Shown here: positions 1 to 10,082 of the stretch, piece by piece | How positions within the stretch are numbered: the stretch's first letter is position 1 | Layout: each line of letters begins with the position of its first letter | Assembly (NCBI GenBank): GCA_900541675.1 | Contig: UQKU01000017.1 | Span: forward strand, 1-44,032 | Length of the DNA: 44,032 bases | Origin: an uncultured Collinsella sp. | GTDB lineage: Bacteria; Actinomycetota; Coriobacteriia; Coriobacteriales; Coriobacteriaceae | Direction: 5' to 3' | Made by a program: the position numbers and the translations under genes | Notes under the pieces: generated by a model | Told to the model about the DNA's origin: nothing | Seen by the model: only the letters and a program-made list of their open reading frames with translations | Databases searched by the model: none

Positions 1-1
1 G

Positions 2-2458
2 GTGTTGCGCCGCCAGGAGCGAAGGGGGGGTTCGAGGACGGCGTCCGAGCCGGTCTCCCCGTCGGATGCCCCCGCCGGCGAGCTCGTCAAACTCGTGCGC
101 AACTTCCGCAGCCACGACGAGGTGCTGCGCTATGTGGCGCGCGTCTTTGACGGCGACACCGGTGGTTTGATGCAGGGGTTCTTGGATCTTGAACCGAGCG
201 ACAAACGCAAGGACATGCTCAAGGCAAAGGCTTCGCGCCGCCAGGCGCTGTTCGTTGCCGGCGGCAGTATGCAGGAGCGCACGCAGGCCAAGGCCCGTGC
301 GATCGCCGAGCGATTCCATGCGCTTGCCGATGCCGGCCAGCCCCAGGGCGGCATGGTGCTGCTGCTGGGTCGCATGACCAATGCCGACGTCTACGCGCAG
401 GCCTTCCGCGACCAAGGACTCGACTGCGTCATCGCAGGCGGCTCGGTCTTTGCCCAGGCGGCCGAGGTGCAGACGGTGCGTGCCCTGGTCTGCGCGCTCG
501 CCAATCCGGCCGATACGGCCCAAGGCCTTATGCCGTTGCTGGCCTCGCCGATGTTTGCACTCGGCGCCCAGGAGTTCCTGGCGCTGGCGACCAAGCTCGA
601 CGAGCAGACGGGCGAGACGTCGCGCCGCAATATCGATGTGGGCATCATGAGCGATTCCGATGTGCCGGGTTTGCAGAACCTGCCGCTCGTGACGCGTGCC
701 CGCGAGGTGCTGCGCTACGCGCTTCGTCGCGTGGGACGCGATTCGTTCGCCGCCATCGCGCGCGATGTGGTCAATGCCTCCGGCTGGTTCGTGCGTCTGG
801 CGCAGCGCGGCCCCGAGGGCAAGGCCATTGCCGCCAACGTGCTCAAGGCGCTCGACGCCGTGGCCGAGGCAGAGGCCGAGCTCGGCAATTCTCCGCGCTC
901 CATCGCGCTCGCCTTCGACCGCTTCTTGGCGGGCAAGGAGGCCCCGGGCGCCCTCAACGAGGAGGGCGACGGCGCGGTGCGCATCATGACCGTGCATGCG
1001 TCCAAGGGCCTGGAGTATCCGGTTGTAGCGGTTGCCGAGTGTTTTGGCGTGCGCAAATCGTCCGGTGCGGCACAGATGGGTCGCGTCGAGGGTGGGGCGC
1101 AAGTCGTGGCGCTGCCGGCTCGTTTCGATGGCGTTAAGCTTGCCGACGGGACCTTCGTGAAGGGCGATGACGTCAAAAAGCAGTTTGAACACGCGTTTAA
1201 GGGCAAGGGCACGTCGCTGTGGTTGCCGCCGGAGCTCATGGAGGACGTCTGCGCGACGGGCTCTCCCGCCGAGGCATTTGCCCGCCTGCGTAACGACGAC
1301 CTGCAGCTTTCGCTCGAGGAGCGGGCTCGTCTGCTCTATGTCGCCATGACGCGAGCGCGCGAGTTGCTCATTCTGGCGATGGATGCCGGCGTGAGCCGCG
1401 GCAAGGTGATGGCGCCGACCTTCGATGTCGAGACGGATCTGACCTACGACGTGCTGCGCCGCATCCTGCCGACCGATAGTCTGGACATGCCGCAGCTCGA
1501 TAGCGACCGTCTGGTGTTCGACAACTCCCAGCCGGGCGACTACGAGCTCATCTCGCTGGCGGACTTTACGTTTGGTGAGCAGGCGTTTGAGGCTAACGCT
1601 TCGCTGGATGCCGAGGGCAGGCTCGTTCGCGGCGATGTCGATGTCGCTGATAATGCTGCGCACTCAACTGTGCCCGGTCCTGCCGACCCCAAGCCCGATG
1701 CGTTTGAGCTCGTGTATCCCCAGGCAGTGGGCGTGCGCATGGGCATCTGTCCGTTCCCGGTGCGTGACTCGTATAGCTACTCGTCAATTGCCGTGGCGCT
1801 GCATGCCGAGTCCGAGGACCGTGCCGCCGAGGCGCTTGTTCCCATGGACGAGTCCGGCGATGATGCGGAGTCGGATGGCTCGGAGATGGCCGATGCGGAC
1901 GTGGCTGCTGTCGAGCCCGCCGGCAACCCCATGGCGCTGGGCTCGGCCTTCCACGCCGCTTGCCAGTGGCTCATCGAGATGGGTGCCGATGCGCTGCCCG
2001 TTGAGCGTGCCGACGCCCTGGCTCGCTTGTGGCGCCTGACGCCGGAACAGCGCGAGCGCTTCGATGTCGCTCTGGATCGCTGGCTCAAGTCGTCGGTTCG
2101 TGCCGAGCTGCTCGCGTGGCCGTGCATCCGTGCCGAGGTGCCGTTCTTCTCGCTGGGCTGCGAGGACGAGGATATCGCCCGCTACGGCGCCTATGCCGAG
2201 GGCGCCATCGATGCCTTGGCAACCGACCCGGCGGATCCGTCGCGCGCACTGGTCATCGACTACAAGACGGGTGGCACGCCGGATGAGACGCCGGAGCAGC
2301 TGCTCGAGAAACACGCCTTGCAGGCGCGCGTTTACGCCGACGTTCTGCACAAGGCGGGCTTTGAGGTCGTGACCGTCAAGTTCGTTCGCGTGGAGCGGGC
2401 GAATCCAACCATCTTCGTCAATCCCGCCGAACCTCAAGTGGTCACCTACAACCTCTAG
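2..2458 (+). CDS. addA: AddA-type helicase-nuclease, C-terminal part (5' truncated)
   Basis: This is the C-terminal part of the AddA subunit of the AddAB (RexAB) double-strand-break repair helicase-nuclease; Walker A and B motifs lie outside the window. Visible in order are superfamily 1 motif IV (NFRSH, about residue 33), motif V (TVHASKGLEYP, about 330), motif VI (LLYVAMTRARE, about 443) and a RecB-like nuclease domain with GSAFHAA (about 646) and the catalytic VIDYKTGG (about 751). An acidic low-complexity linker lies just before the nuclease domain. The reading frame enters from the left edge, so the apparent first codon is not a real start. The first roughly 25 residues, with a G homopolymer in the DNA, may be assembly error. 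AddB would be expected upstream. A UvrD/PcrA helicase is less likely because of the nuclease domain. Confidence 0.9.
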   Translation: MLRRQERRGGSRTASEPVSPSDAPAGELVKLVRNFRSHDEVLRYVARVFDGDTGGLMQGFLDLEPSDKRKDMLKAKASRRQALFVAGGSMQERTQAKARAIAERFHALADAGQPQGGMVLLLGRMTNADVYAQAFRDQGLDCVIAGGSVFAQAAEVQTVRALVCALANPADTAQGLMPLLASPMFALGAQEFLALATKLDEQTGETSRRNIDVGIMSDSDVPGLQNLPLVTRAREVLRYALRRVGRDSFAAIARDVVNASGWFVRLAQRGPEGKAIAANVLKALDAVAEAEAELGNSPRSIALAFDRFLAGKEAPGALNEEGDGAVRIMTVHASKGLEYPVVAVAECFGVRKSSGAAQMGRVEGGAQVVALPARFDGVKLADGTFVKGDDVKKQFEHAFKGKGTSLWLPPELMEDVCATGSPAEAFARLRNDDLQLSLEERARLLYVAMTRARELLILAMDAGVSRGKVMAPTFDVETDLTYDVLRRILPTDSLDMPQLDSDRLVFDNSQPGDYELISLADFTFGEQAFEANASLDAEGRLVRGDVDVADNAAHSTVPGPADPKPDAFELVYPQAVGVRMGICPFPVRDSYSYSSIAVALHAESEDRAAEALVPMDESGDDAESDGSEMADADVAAVEPAGNPMALGSAFHAACQWLIEMGADALPVERADALARLWRLTPEQRERFDVALDRWLKSSVRAELLAWPCIRAEVPFFSLGCEDEDIARYGAYAEGAIDALATDPADPSRALVIDYKTGGTPDETPEQLLEKHALQARVYADVLHKAGFEVVTVKFVRVERANPTIFVNPAEPQVVTYNL

Positions 2459-2470
2459 TCCTCAGATAAC

Positions 2471-2533
2471 TTGCGGTGGAATACGGACTGTTTTGGTCAA
2501 AAAAGCCGCCAAACAGTCCGCATTTCACCGCAA
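2471..2533. repeat. Long imperfect palindrome between addA and dnaE
   Basis: Arms of 23 nt (2471-2493 and 2511-2533) match at 21 of 23 positions around a 17-nt A-rich centre. The hairpin starts 13 nt after the addA stop. It has no clear 3' T-tract, so it may be a dispersed palindromic element of REP type as much as a terminator. No second copy was seen in this window. Confidence 0.6.
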
Positions 2534-2589
2534 CTCAATAGGAGCCGTGTGGGTTTGGGCTAGGTTCGGGTGCCGTCCGCGCTGTGCGG

Positions 2590-2595
2590 TAGAAT
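2590..2595 (+). promoter_or_regulatory. Candidate -10 (TAGAAT) for dnaE
   Basis: TAGAAT lies 40 nt before the dnaE start, preceded by TGCGG. The same GTAGAAT string is found upstream of the membrane protein at 16887. No good -35 is visible, so this is tentative. Confidence 0.3.
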
Positions 2596-2635
2596 CGTAA
2601 CCCTAAGATCACGAACCCGCATCGGAGCTCATCAC

Positions 2636-5600
2636 ATGGCATTCGTCCATCTGCACAACCACACTGTCTTCTCTATGCTCGACGGCGCAACCCGTATCCA
2701 GGATATGGTCAACCGTGCCGTTGAGCTGGGCATGCCCGCCGTGGCCATTACCGACCACGGCTACATGTATGGCGTGCCCGACCTGGCGCTAGCCTGCGAC
2801 GCCGTCAACCACAACACGCCCGAGTACAAAACCTGGAGCCACGACAAGGCCTTCTTGGAAAAGGACCGCCGCGACGAGCTGGTGGAGCCCGATCCCGAGG
2901 AAAACCCGCGCGAGCATGCCCAGTATGTGAAGGACATGGCCATGTGGGACGAGAAGGGCAACATCGACGAGCTCAAGCCGCCCCTGGTCATCAAGCCCAT
3001 CTTTGGCTGCGAGGTCTACTTTACGCCGGACGAGACCCTTGCCCGCGACCACAAGCCCGAGCTCTACCACATGATCCTTCTGGCCAAGGACCAGGAGGGC
3101 TACGTCAACCTGATGCAGACGGTCTCCGAGGCCGCCGTGCAGGGCTTTTACTACAAGCCGCGCGTGACGCTCGACAACCTGCGCCGCCACGCCAAGGGCA
3201 TGATCTGCACCAGCGCCTGCATCGCGGGCATCATCCCCAAGTACATCGACCGCGGTGACATGGAGGGCGCCATCAAGTGGGCCGAGACCTTCCGCGACAC
3301 CTTCGATCCCGGCGACTTTTATATCGAGATTCAGGAACACGGCATTACCACCGACAACGGCCTGACCGACGAGCAGATGGACCGCACGCTCATCGATATT
3401 GCCAAGCAAGTGGGCGTCAAGGTCATCGCCACCAACGACTTCCACTACCTGCGCCGCGAGGACGCGCCCGTGCAGGACGTCATCATGTGCATCGGCATGA
3501 ACGCCAAGGTCGACGACCCCAACCGCATGCGCATGACCGGCTCGGAGTTTTACATGAAGACCGAGGAGGAGATGCGGGCGATGTTCCCGTATTGCCCCGA
3601 GGCCTGCGACAACACGCTCGAGATCGCCGACAAGTGCTACGTCGAGCTGGACTGGGACTCCATCATCCTGCCGCGCTTCCCACTGCTCGATCCCGGCGAG
3701 ACGCACGAGAGCCAGTTCCGCCGCGAGTGCGAGAAGGGCCTGCGCCAGCACTATGGTGACGACTGGGCCACGCGCGAGATCGGTGGCGTCAACATCAAAG
3801 AGCGCTTTGAGTACGAATACAAGGTCATTTGCGACAAGGGCTTTGCCGCCTACTTTTTGATCGTCGCCGAGTACGTGCAATGGGCCAAGGACAACGGCAT
3901 CGGCGTCGGCCCCGGCCGTGGCTCGGCCGCCGGCGCTATCGTCGCCTACGCCATGAACATCACCGCGTTCGACCCGCTCGAGAACGGCCTGATGTTCGAG
4001 AGGTTCCTGTCCCCGCAGCGTACCGAGATGCCCGATATCGATATGGACTTCGACGATGAGCGGCGCCTCGAGGTCGTGGAGCACGTTCGCCAGCTTTACG
4101 GCCCCGAGAAGGTCACCCACGTTATCACCTACTCGACCATCAAGGCCAAGCAGGCCATCAACGATGCCGCGCGCGTTCTGGACTACCCGGTCTACATGGG
4201 CCAGCGCCTGTCCAAGATGGTCTCGAGCGACCCCAAGGTCAAGCTCAAGCAGGTACTCGAAAAACAACCCGGCAAAGAGGATCTGTTTAACCCCGACTTT
4301 GCCGAGGCCTATAAAAAGGATGACGACGCCCGCCGCATCATCGACACGGCGCTCTCGATTGAGGGTCTCACCCGTGGCGAGGGCGTGCACGCGTGCGCCG
4401 TTCTGATCTGCCGCGACCCCGTCAACGAGCACGTGCCCACCAAGCTCGACACCAAGGGCGGCGTCGAGATTACCCAGTACGAGGGCCATACCGTTGCCGA
4501 CATGGGCCTGCTCAAGATGGACTTCCTGGGCCTGCGCACGCTGACGGTTATCTCCAAGGCCAAGGCAAATATCAAGAAGAACTTCGGCATCGACATCAAA
4601 GAGGAAGAGATTCCCTTTGACGACCCCGAGATCTTTAAGCTCATGGGCTCCGGTCACACCGCCGGCGTCTTCCAGGTCGAGTCCGCCGGCATGACGGCCA
4701 CGATCAAGAACATGAAGCCTACCGAGTACAAGCACGTCGTGGCATTGATCGCTCTATACCGCCCGGGCCCGCTGGGCGCCGGCATGGTCTCGTCTTACAT
4801 CAACCGTATGAACGGCAAGGAGCCGGCCGTCTCCTACGACGACCGTCTGGACGACATCCTGGGCGAAACCTACGGCACCATGGTCTACCAGGAGCAGGTT
4901 ATGCTCATCTCCGTCGAGATGTGCGGCTTCTCCAAGGGCGAATCGGACTCGCGTATCCGTAAACCCGTGGCTAAGAAGAAGATCAAGCTGCTCACGTCGA
5001 CGGTGCTCCACTGGGAGGATGGCTCGGACGAGACCACCTACGACCACTGGATGAACGGCGCTATCAAGAACAACTACACGCGCGAGGTCGCCCAGAAGAT
5101 TTGGGACGATGTTCTCGAGTTCGCATCTTACGCTTTTAACAAGTCGCACTCCGCCGGCTACGCCATCCTGGTTATGCAGACGGCGTGGCTCAAGGCGCAC
5201 TATCCGCACGAGTACATGGCGGCCGTTCTGACGTCCTATACGGGCAAGACCGACAAGATCGTGCACTACGTCTCGGCGTGCCGTCACGACGGCATCCCCG
5301 TGCTGTCGCCAGATGTCAACGAGTCCGGTACCGAGTTCACGGCTACCAAGGAGGGCGTGCGCTTTGGTTTGGCCGGCATCCGCGGCGTGGGCACCGGCGT
5401 GGCGCAGGCGATTATCGCCGAGCGCGAGGCGGGCGGCCCGTTTAAGACGCTGCACGACTTTGTCGAGCGCGTGGACTCGAGCCAGGCCAATCGTCGCGTG
5501 ATTGAATCGCTCATCAAGGCAGGCGCCTTCGACTCCACGGGGTATCCGCGCCGCCAGATGATGCACTTTGTGGATAAGAACAACCCCGAGAACATCATCG

Positions 5601-6439
5601 ATGCCGCCGTGAAGCGCCAAAAGGATCGTGCGAGCGGCCAGACGTCCTTCTTCGACATGTTCGGCGATGTCGAGGGCTCGGGCTTTGAGGTGAGCGTGCC
5701 CGATCCGGATGGCCAGGAGTGGGACCGCCACCTTAAGCTGAGCCAGGAGAAGGAGGTTCTGGGCATCTATGTCTCGGACCACCCGCTGCGTCCGTTTGAG
5801 TATGCACTCAGCAAAGCGCGCGACTTCTCGTTCTCGCAGATCGACACCGGCTACGAGGTGCAAAACCCCACGGGCGGTACCATCAACCAGGAGATTCCCG
5901 AGGGCAAGGCACTGTGGTGGGCCGGCATGGTCTCGAGCGTGTCCAAGCGCGTGACCAAAAACGGCGACCCCATGGGCATTGTGCAGCTCGAGGACATGGA
6001 AGGCGAGGCCACGGTCGTGGTGTTCCCCAAGACCTACAAGGAGGCCGAGGGGTACCTGTACGGCGAGGTCGATCCCGAGACCGGTGCGCAGCTGTCCGAT
6101 GCGTTTGTGCGCATTAAGGGCAAGCTCGAGCGCTCGGACCGCGGCGATCAGATCATCGCGCAGGAGATTGTGCCGCTGGAGCTTAATGAGGAGAACAACA
6201 AGCCCAAGGTGTTTGAGGTCATGGTGCCCAACAGCCGCTTTAGCCAGGGCAATATGGCGCGTCTTGCCACGGTGCTTACCGCCAACCCGGGCGGCGACCG
6301 CGTGGAGATCTTTATCGAGCAGGTGGACGGGCGCGTGCTGCGTGCCGAGGTACCGGCCAAGGTCAACGCACGCTCGATTCCGCTGCTGGCCGAGGCCAAG
6401 GCCATTGTGGGTAACCAGGGCCGCGTGACGGTGATCTAA
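2636..6439 (+). CDS. dnaE: DNA polymerase III alpha subunit DnaE
   Basis: This is the replicative DNA polymerase catalytic subunit, 1267 residues, slightly longer than typical DnaE1. The N-terminal PHP domain starts with HLHNHTVFSMLDG and has AITDHG, so its metal ligands look conserved. The palm shows GRGSAAGAIVAYAMN (about 428), the catalytic pair in PDIDMDFDD (about 466) and the third aspartate in KMDFLGLRT (about 627). Helix-hairpin-helix (FGLAGIRGVGTG, about 912) and OB-fold (about 1094) regions follow. Start ATG 2636 is chosen because GGAG lies 8 nt upstream and the PHP motif begins at residue 5; an upstream in-frame start adds residues without homology. Two insertions look unusual: a charged stretch at residues 60-115 within PHP, and one after the fingers helix at about 780-815. 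The SNF2 gene follows after 28 nt. Confidence 0.97.
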   Translation: MAFVHLHNHTVFSMLDGATRIQDMVNRAVELGMPAVAITDHGYMYGVPDLALACDAVNHNTPEYKTWSHDKAFLEKDRRDELVEPDPEENPREHAQYVKDMAMWDEKGNIDELKPPLVIKPIFGCEVYFTPDETLARDHKPELYHMILLAKDQEGYVNLMQTVSEAAVQGFYYKPRVTLDNLRRHAKGMICTSACIAGIIPKYIDRGDMEGAIKWAETFRDTFDPGDFYIEIQEHGITTDNGLTDEQMDRTLIDIAKQVGVKVIATNDFHYLRREDAPVQDVIMCIGMNAKVDDPNRMRMTGSEFYMKTEEEMRAMFPYCPEACDNTLEIADKCYVELDWDSIILPRFPLLDPGETHESQFRRECEKGLRQHYGDDWATREIGGVNIKERFEYEYKVICDKGFAAYFLIVAEYVQWAKDNGIGVGPGRGSAAGAIVAYAMNITAFDPLENGLMFERFLSPQRTEMPDIDMDFDDERRLEVVEHVRQLYGPEKVTHVITYSTIKAKQAINDAARVLDYPVYMGQRLSKMVSSDPKVKLKQVLEKQPGKEDLFNPDFAEAYKKDDDARRIIDTALSIEGLTRGEGVHACAVLICRDPVNEHVPTKLDTKGGVEITQYEGHTVADMGLLKMDFLGLRTLTVISKAKANIKKNFGIDIKEEEIPFDDPEIFKLMGSGHTAGVFQVESAGMTATIKNMKPTEYKHVVALIALYRPGPLGAGMVSSYINRMNGKEPAVSYDDRLDDILGETYGTMVYQEQVMLISVEMCGFSKGESDSRIRKPVAKKKIKLLTSTVLHWEDGSDETTYDHWMNGAIKNNYTREVAQKIWDDVLEFASYAFNKSHSAGYAILVMQTAWLKAHYPHEYMAAVLTSYTGKTDKIVHYVSACRHDGIPVLSPDVNESGTEFTATKEGVRFGLAGIRGVGTGVAQAIIAEREAGGPFKTLHDFVERVDSSQANRRVIESLIKAGAFDSTGYPRRQMMHFVDKNNPENIIDAAVKRQKDRASGQTSFFDMFGDVEGSGFEVSVPDPDGQEWDRHLKLSQEKEVLGIYVSDHPLRPFEYALSKARDFSFSQIDTGYEVQNPTGGTINQEIPEGKALWWAGMVSSVSKRVTKNGDPMGIVQLEDMEGEATVVVFPKTYKEAEGYLYGEVDPETGAQLSDAFVRIKGKLERSDRGDQIIAQEIVPLELNEENNKPKVFEVMVPNSRFSQGNMARLATVLTANPGGDRVEIFIEQVDGRVLRAEVPAKVNARSIPLLAEAKAIVGNQGRVTVI

Positions 6440-6467
6440 GCTACCCCGGGTGAGATTGGAGGAAGTG

Positions 6468-9400
6468 ATGGCGCAGGGGACGTTTGTGCAGGCGCTTCGC
6501 AAAGAGGCGGCGTTGAGCGGCACCTTTATGAAGGGGCGTTCGCTCATGCTCAACGGCGCCGTGCTGTCGATCGAGGACAGCGGCTCGCGCTTCTCCAAAA
6601 ACGTGACGGTTGAGGGCTCGGTGCGCGGCTCGCGCGGCGACCTGTACAAGACGCACGTGGCGCTCGACATGGACGAGCACGAGGTGATCGACTACGACTG
6701 CGATTGTCCCGCCGCCTATCGTTACCCCGGTATGTGTAAGCACGCTATTGCCACGGCGCTGGCGTATTTGGATGCCAGCGGCGCCGAGCCCGTCGAAGGT
6801 TTGCGCACGCCGGTTCGCACGTTTACGGCGCAGCCGAAACAGCCCGCGCGTGCCGCGTCCGCCGCGCCGGCCGTCAACCCCAACTTTCCCTTCCCGGCGC
6901 CCGTCCCCACGAGCCCGAGCCTTGTGGCGGCGCTTTCCGATCTTTCGGACGCGCGCATGGATGAGCTGGCGAGCATGCGCCGCAAGCTTGCCGGTGCCGT
7001 TGATCCCGACGCCCCCAAAGCGGCGTTGGAGCCCTCGTTGGTGCCGTACTACAATCCGCTGTTCGCTGACCGCTTTAGCTGGGCGCTCGAGTTCCGCATT
7101 CGCTGTGGATCGGTCTCCTACGTGGTCAAGGACATCGACGGCATGGCCGATGCCTACGTGCGCGGCGGCACGTTCTCCTATGGCAAGAAGCTCACGTTTG
7201 TCCATTCACCTGAGGCCTTTGACGAAACATCGGCAAAGCTGCTCAACCTTGTTGCGACGACAGTTGCCTATCTCGATGACATCACAAGCTCGCGTTCGGC
7301 GTCGTACGACTTTGCCCGCAGTGGTTTTGTTGCCGAGCGTCAGTTGCCGCTGTCCGAGCATAGCATCGTATATGTGCTGGACCTGCTGCGCGGCCAGACC
7401 ATCTCCTTTGAGCCCGCCTGGTCGCGGGGGATGACGACGCATCGCACCTACGACGTGGCGGTTGAGCTGTCTCCGCAAGGGGAGGACGAGGCATCCGCTA
7501 AGCGCCCACCGCTGCTTGCCGCCAAAATCGCGCCGGCGGCTGGTGGTAGCTATGACCTGCGCCTGCCCGCCGATATGTACTGCTTTGCGTCGGGCGATGC
7601 CGCCTACTTGGTTGACACGCGCCGCGCGCGCCGTACCGACGCTGCATTTGCTCAGCATGCCGCACCTTTTTTGTCGCGCTTGCTGCCGTGCCGCACGCCC
7701 GCCCATATTGCCGCCGAGCAGGTGGGTGAGTTCTGCCGTATGGCGCTGCCCATTTTGCGCGACTACACCGACCTCACCGCGCCCGCCGCGCTCGATACCG
7801 TGGCACCCGAGCCGAGCTTTGCTATGGCGATCGGTGTCGACGATGGGCTCGTGACCTGCAAAATTACGGTTACCTACGGCGATTGGTCGGCGGATCTCTT
7901 TAGCCTGGGCGCTCCGGGCAGCCCCTTCGAAGAGCAGCGCCCCGGTGTGCCGCCCCGCGACGAGGTGGCGGAGTTTCGCGTTATGGATACGGCGGCCCTG
8001 TACTTCGATTTCTACGAGCGCGGTCTGGCGTTTGAGGAGCGCGATGACGCCCGCTTGTTCTGCCTGCTGACCGAGGGCCTGTCTGCCCTGTCCGAACTGG
8101 GTGAGATCATGCTCAGCGACCGTCTGCGCCAGATCTCGGTCCGCCCCGCGCCCAAGCTCTCGGTTCGTGCGACCGTTAAGAGCAATCTGCTCGATGTCGA
8201 GCTGGGCGCGAGCGGGCTTTCGGCCGCGGACCTTGCCGTCTATCTCGATTCGTACAAGCGCCATCAAACGTTTGCGCGCCTTACGTCCGGCGACATCATT
8301 CGCCTGGACGAGGGGGCGCGCGCCGCGTTTGGCCTTGCCGAGGACCTGGGTGTCGATGCCGTCGACCTGCTCGACGGCGTGTCGCTTCCCGCGTCGAGCA
8401 CCCTGTTCGTCGACAGCATGCTCGCACGCACGCCGGCGCTCGAGGCCGATCGCGACGCTGCGTTCCGCCGTACCGTCGAGCGCCTGGACACGCTCGGCAA
8501 GATGGACTTTACGGTGCCGGCATCGCTCAAGGCAACGATGCGCGGCTACCAGGTCGACGGATACCAGTGGCTCGGCTCGCTCGAACACCTGGGCCTTGGC
8601 GGCATCTTGGCCGACGACATGGGCCTGGGCAAAACGCTCCAGATGATTGCGCATATTCTGGCGCGCGTGGAGGCGGGGGACACCAAGCCCACGCTCGTGG
8701 TATGCCCGGCCTCACTCGTGTACAACTGGACTGCCGAGCTGGAGCGCTTTGCCCCGTCGCTCGATGTGTGCGCCATTGTGGGCGCCAAGGCTCAACGCCG
8801 CGTGCAGATCGCCGGCGTGGCCGAGCATAGCGTGGTCGTGACGTCGTATGACCTTATGCGGCGCGATATCGACGAGTACGTCGAGCGGGATTTTGCCCGC
8901 GTGGTGCTCGATGAGGCACAGTACATTAAAAATCCGCTCACGCAGGTGGCGCGCGCCGCCAAGCGCCTGCCTGCCGGCGTGCGCTTTGCCCTGACGGGCA
9001 CGCCCATCGAAAACCGCCTGTCCGAGCTCTGGAGCATCTTCGACTTTTTGATGCCGGGCCTTTTGGGGACGCGCGAGTCGTTTGCCAAGCGCTTTGAGAG
9101 CCCCGTCGAGCATGCCGAGGGCGATAGCGCCGCTCGCCTGCAGGCGCTCGTGTCGCCGTTTGTGCTGCGCCGTGTTAAGGAAGACGTGGTGGCCGACCTG
9201 CCCGAGAAGATCGAAGACACCGTCATGGCGCAGCTTACCGGCGAGCAGCGCAAGCTCTACCTGGCCAACCAGGACCGCATCGCCCAGCAGGTGCAGCACC
9301 GCGAGGCTGGGGAGTTTAAGAAGGACAAACTCAAGGTGCTCGCCGAGCTCACCAAGCTGCGCCAGATCTGCTGCGACCCGCGTCTACACTACGAGGATTA

Positions 9401-9932
9401 CAAGGCGGGGAGCGCCAAGCTCGATACGTGCATGGAGCTCGTGCACGGCGCACTCGACGGCGGGCATCGCATCCTGTTGTTCAGCCAGTTTACGGGTATG
9501 CTCGATATCATCGGTAAGCGCTTGGCCAAGGAGGACATCGCCTTCCTTAAGCTCACGGGCGCTTCGTCTAAGGAGAGCCGCGCCAAGATGGTCGCGCAGT
9601 TCCAAGCGGGCGAGGTTCCGGTCTTTTTGATTTCGCTCAAGGCGGGCGGCGTGGGCCTTAACCTGACGGCGGCCGACGTGGTCATCCACTACGACCCGTG
9701 GTGGAACGTGGCGGCGCAGGACCAGGCGACCGATCGCGCGCACCGTATTGGCCAGCAACATACCGTGACCGTGTACAAGCTCATCGCCAAGGACACGATC
9801 GAGGAGCGCATTATGCAGATGCAGGAGTCCAAGCGCGACCTGGTCAACAGCGTGCTCGGCGGCGACGGCATCTCGTCGGCGCTGTTTACCCGCGAAGATG
9901 TTCTGGCGCTGCTGGGCGGCGACGGGCGCTAA
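6468..9932 (+). CDS. SWIM zinc-finger / SNF2-family helicase
   Basis: This is a bacterial SWI2/SNF2 ATPase of 1154 residues, a putative DNA translocase acting on protein-DNA complexes. An N-terminal SWIM finger (CDCPAAYRYPGMCKH, about 78-95) is followed by a Pro/Ala-rich linker, a long middle region of the bacterial SNF2-associated type, then the motor. Motor motifs are Walker A in DDMGLGKT (about 716), the DEAQ box in VLDEAQYIKNP (about 814), LTGTPIENR (about 843), GGVGLNLTAADVVI (about 1060) and DRAHRIGQQ (about 1090). ATG 6468 is preferred over GTG 6450 because GGAGG lies 5 nt upstream. It is probably co-transcribed with dnaE. The family is widespread in Gram-positive bacteria; its bacterial substrate is generally unknown. 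Confidence 0.93.
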   Translation: MAQGTFVQALRKEAALSGTFMKGRSLMLNGAVLSIEDSGSRFSKNVTVEGSVRGSRGDLYKTHVALDMDEHEVIDYDCDCPAAYRYPGMCKHAIATALAYLDASGAEPVEGLRTPVRTFTAQPKQPARAASAAPAVNPNFPFPAPVPTSPSLVAALSDLSDARMDELASMRRKLAGAVDPDAPKAALEPSLVPYYNPLFADRFSWALEFRIRCGSVSYVVKDIDGMADAYVRGGTFSYGKKLTFVHSPEAFDETSAKLLNLVATTVAYLDDITSSRSASYDFARSGFVAERQLPLSEHSIVYVLDLLRGQTISFEPAWSRGMTTHRTYDVAVELSPQGEDEASAKRPPLLAAKIAPAAGGSYDLRLPADMYCFASGDAAYLVDTRRARRTDAAFAQHAAPFLSRLLPCRTPAHIAAEQVGEFCRMALPILRDYTDLTAPAALDTVAPEPSFAMAIGVDDGLVTCKITVTYGDWSADLFSLGAPGSPFEEQRPGVPPRDEVAEFRVMDTAALYFDFYERGLAFEERDDARLFCLLTEGLSALSELGEIMLSDRLRQISVRPAPKLSVRATVKSNLLDVELGASGLSAADLAVYLDSYKRHQTFARLTSGDIIRLDEGARAAFGLAEDLGVDAVDLLDGVSLPASSTLFVDSMLARTPALEADRDAAFRRTVERLDTLGKMDFTVPASLKATMRGYQVDGYQWLGSLEHLGLGGILADDMGLGKTLQMIAHILARVEAGDTKPTLVVCPASLVYNWTAELERFAPSLDVCAIVGAKAQRRVQIAGVAEHSVVVTSYDLMRRDIDEYVERDFARVVLDEAQYIKNPLTQVARAAKRLPAGVRFALTGTPIENRLSELWSIFDFLMPGLLGTRESFAKRFESPVEHAEGDSAARLQALVSPFVLRRVKEDVVADLPEKIEDTVMAQLTGEQRKLYLANQDRIAQQVQHREAGEFKKDKLKVLAELTKLRQICCDPRLHYEDYKAGSAKLDTCMELVHGALDGGHRILLFSQFTGMLDIIGKRLAKEDIAFLKLTGASSKESRAKMVAQFQAGEVPVFLISLKAGGVGLNLTAADVVIHYDPWWNVAAQDQATDRAHRIGQQHTVTVYKLIAKDTIEERIMQMQESKRDLVNSVLGGDGISSALFTREDVLALLGGDGR

Positions 9933-10082
9933 CCCGCTCGGGTGGGGCCGCCAGGGCGGATAGCGCACGCTGCCCCATCGTCCCCGCCCGTTATGTGTTC
10001 ATTTGCAATGCCGTGGATGGTTTGTCTGCCTTTGGGCATAAGAACCATCAAGAACATTGGCACGTCAGCAAAGGAGAACATC

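Noticed and set aside
2789..4735. 648-codon minus-strand ORF opposite dnaE
   Set aside because: Shadow frame created by GC-rich codon bias; composition (His/Leu/Val/Asp-rich) is typical of antisense frames and dnaE is certain.
4754..6670. 638-codon minus-strand ORF opposite dnaE and the SNF2 gene
   Set aside because: Spans two certain genes in antisense with no domain or ribosome site.
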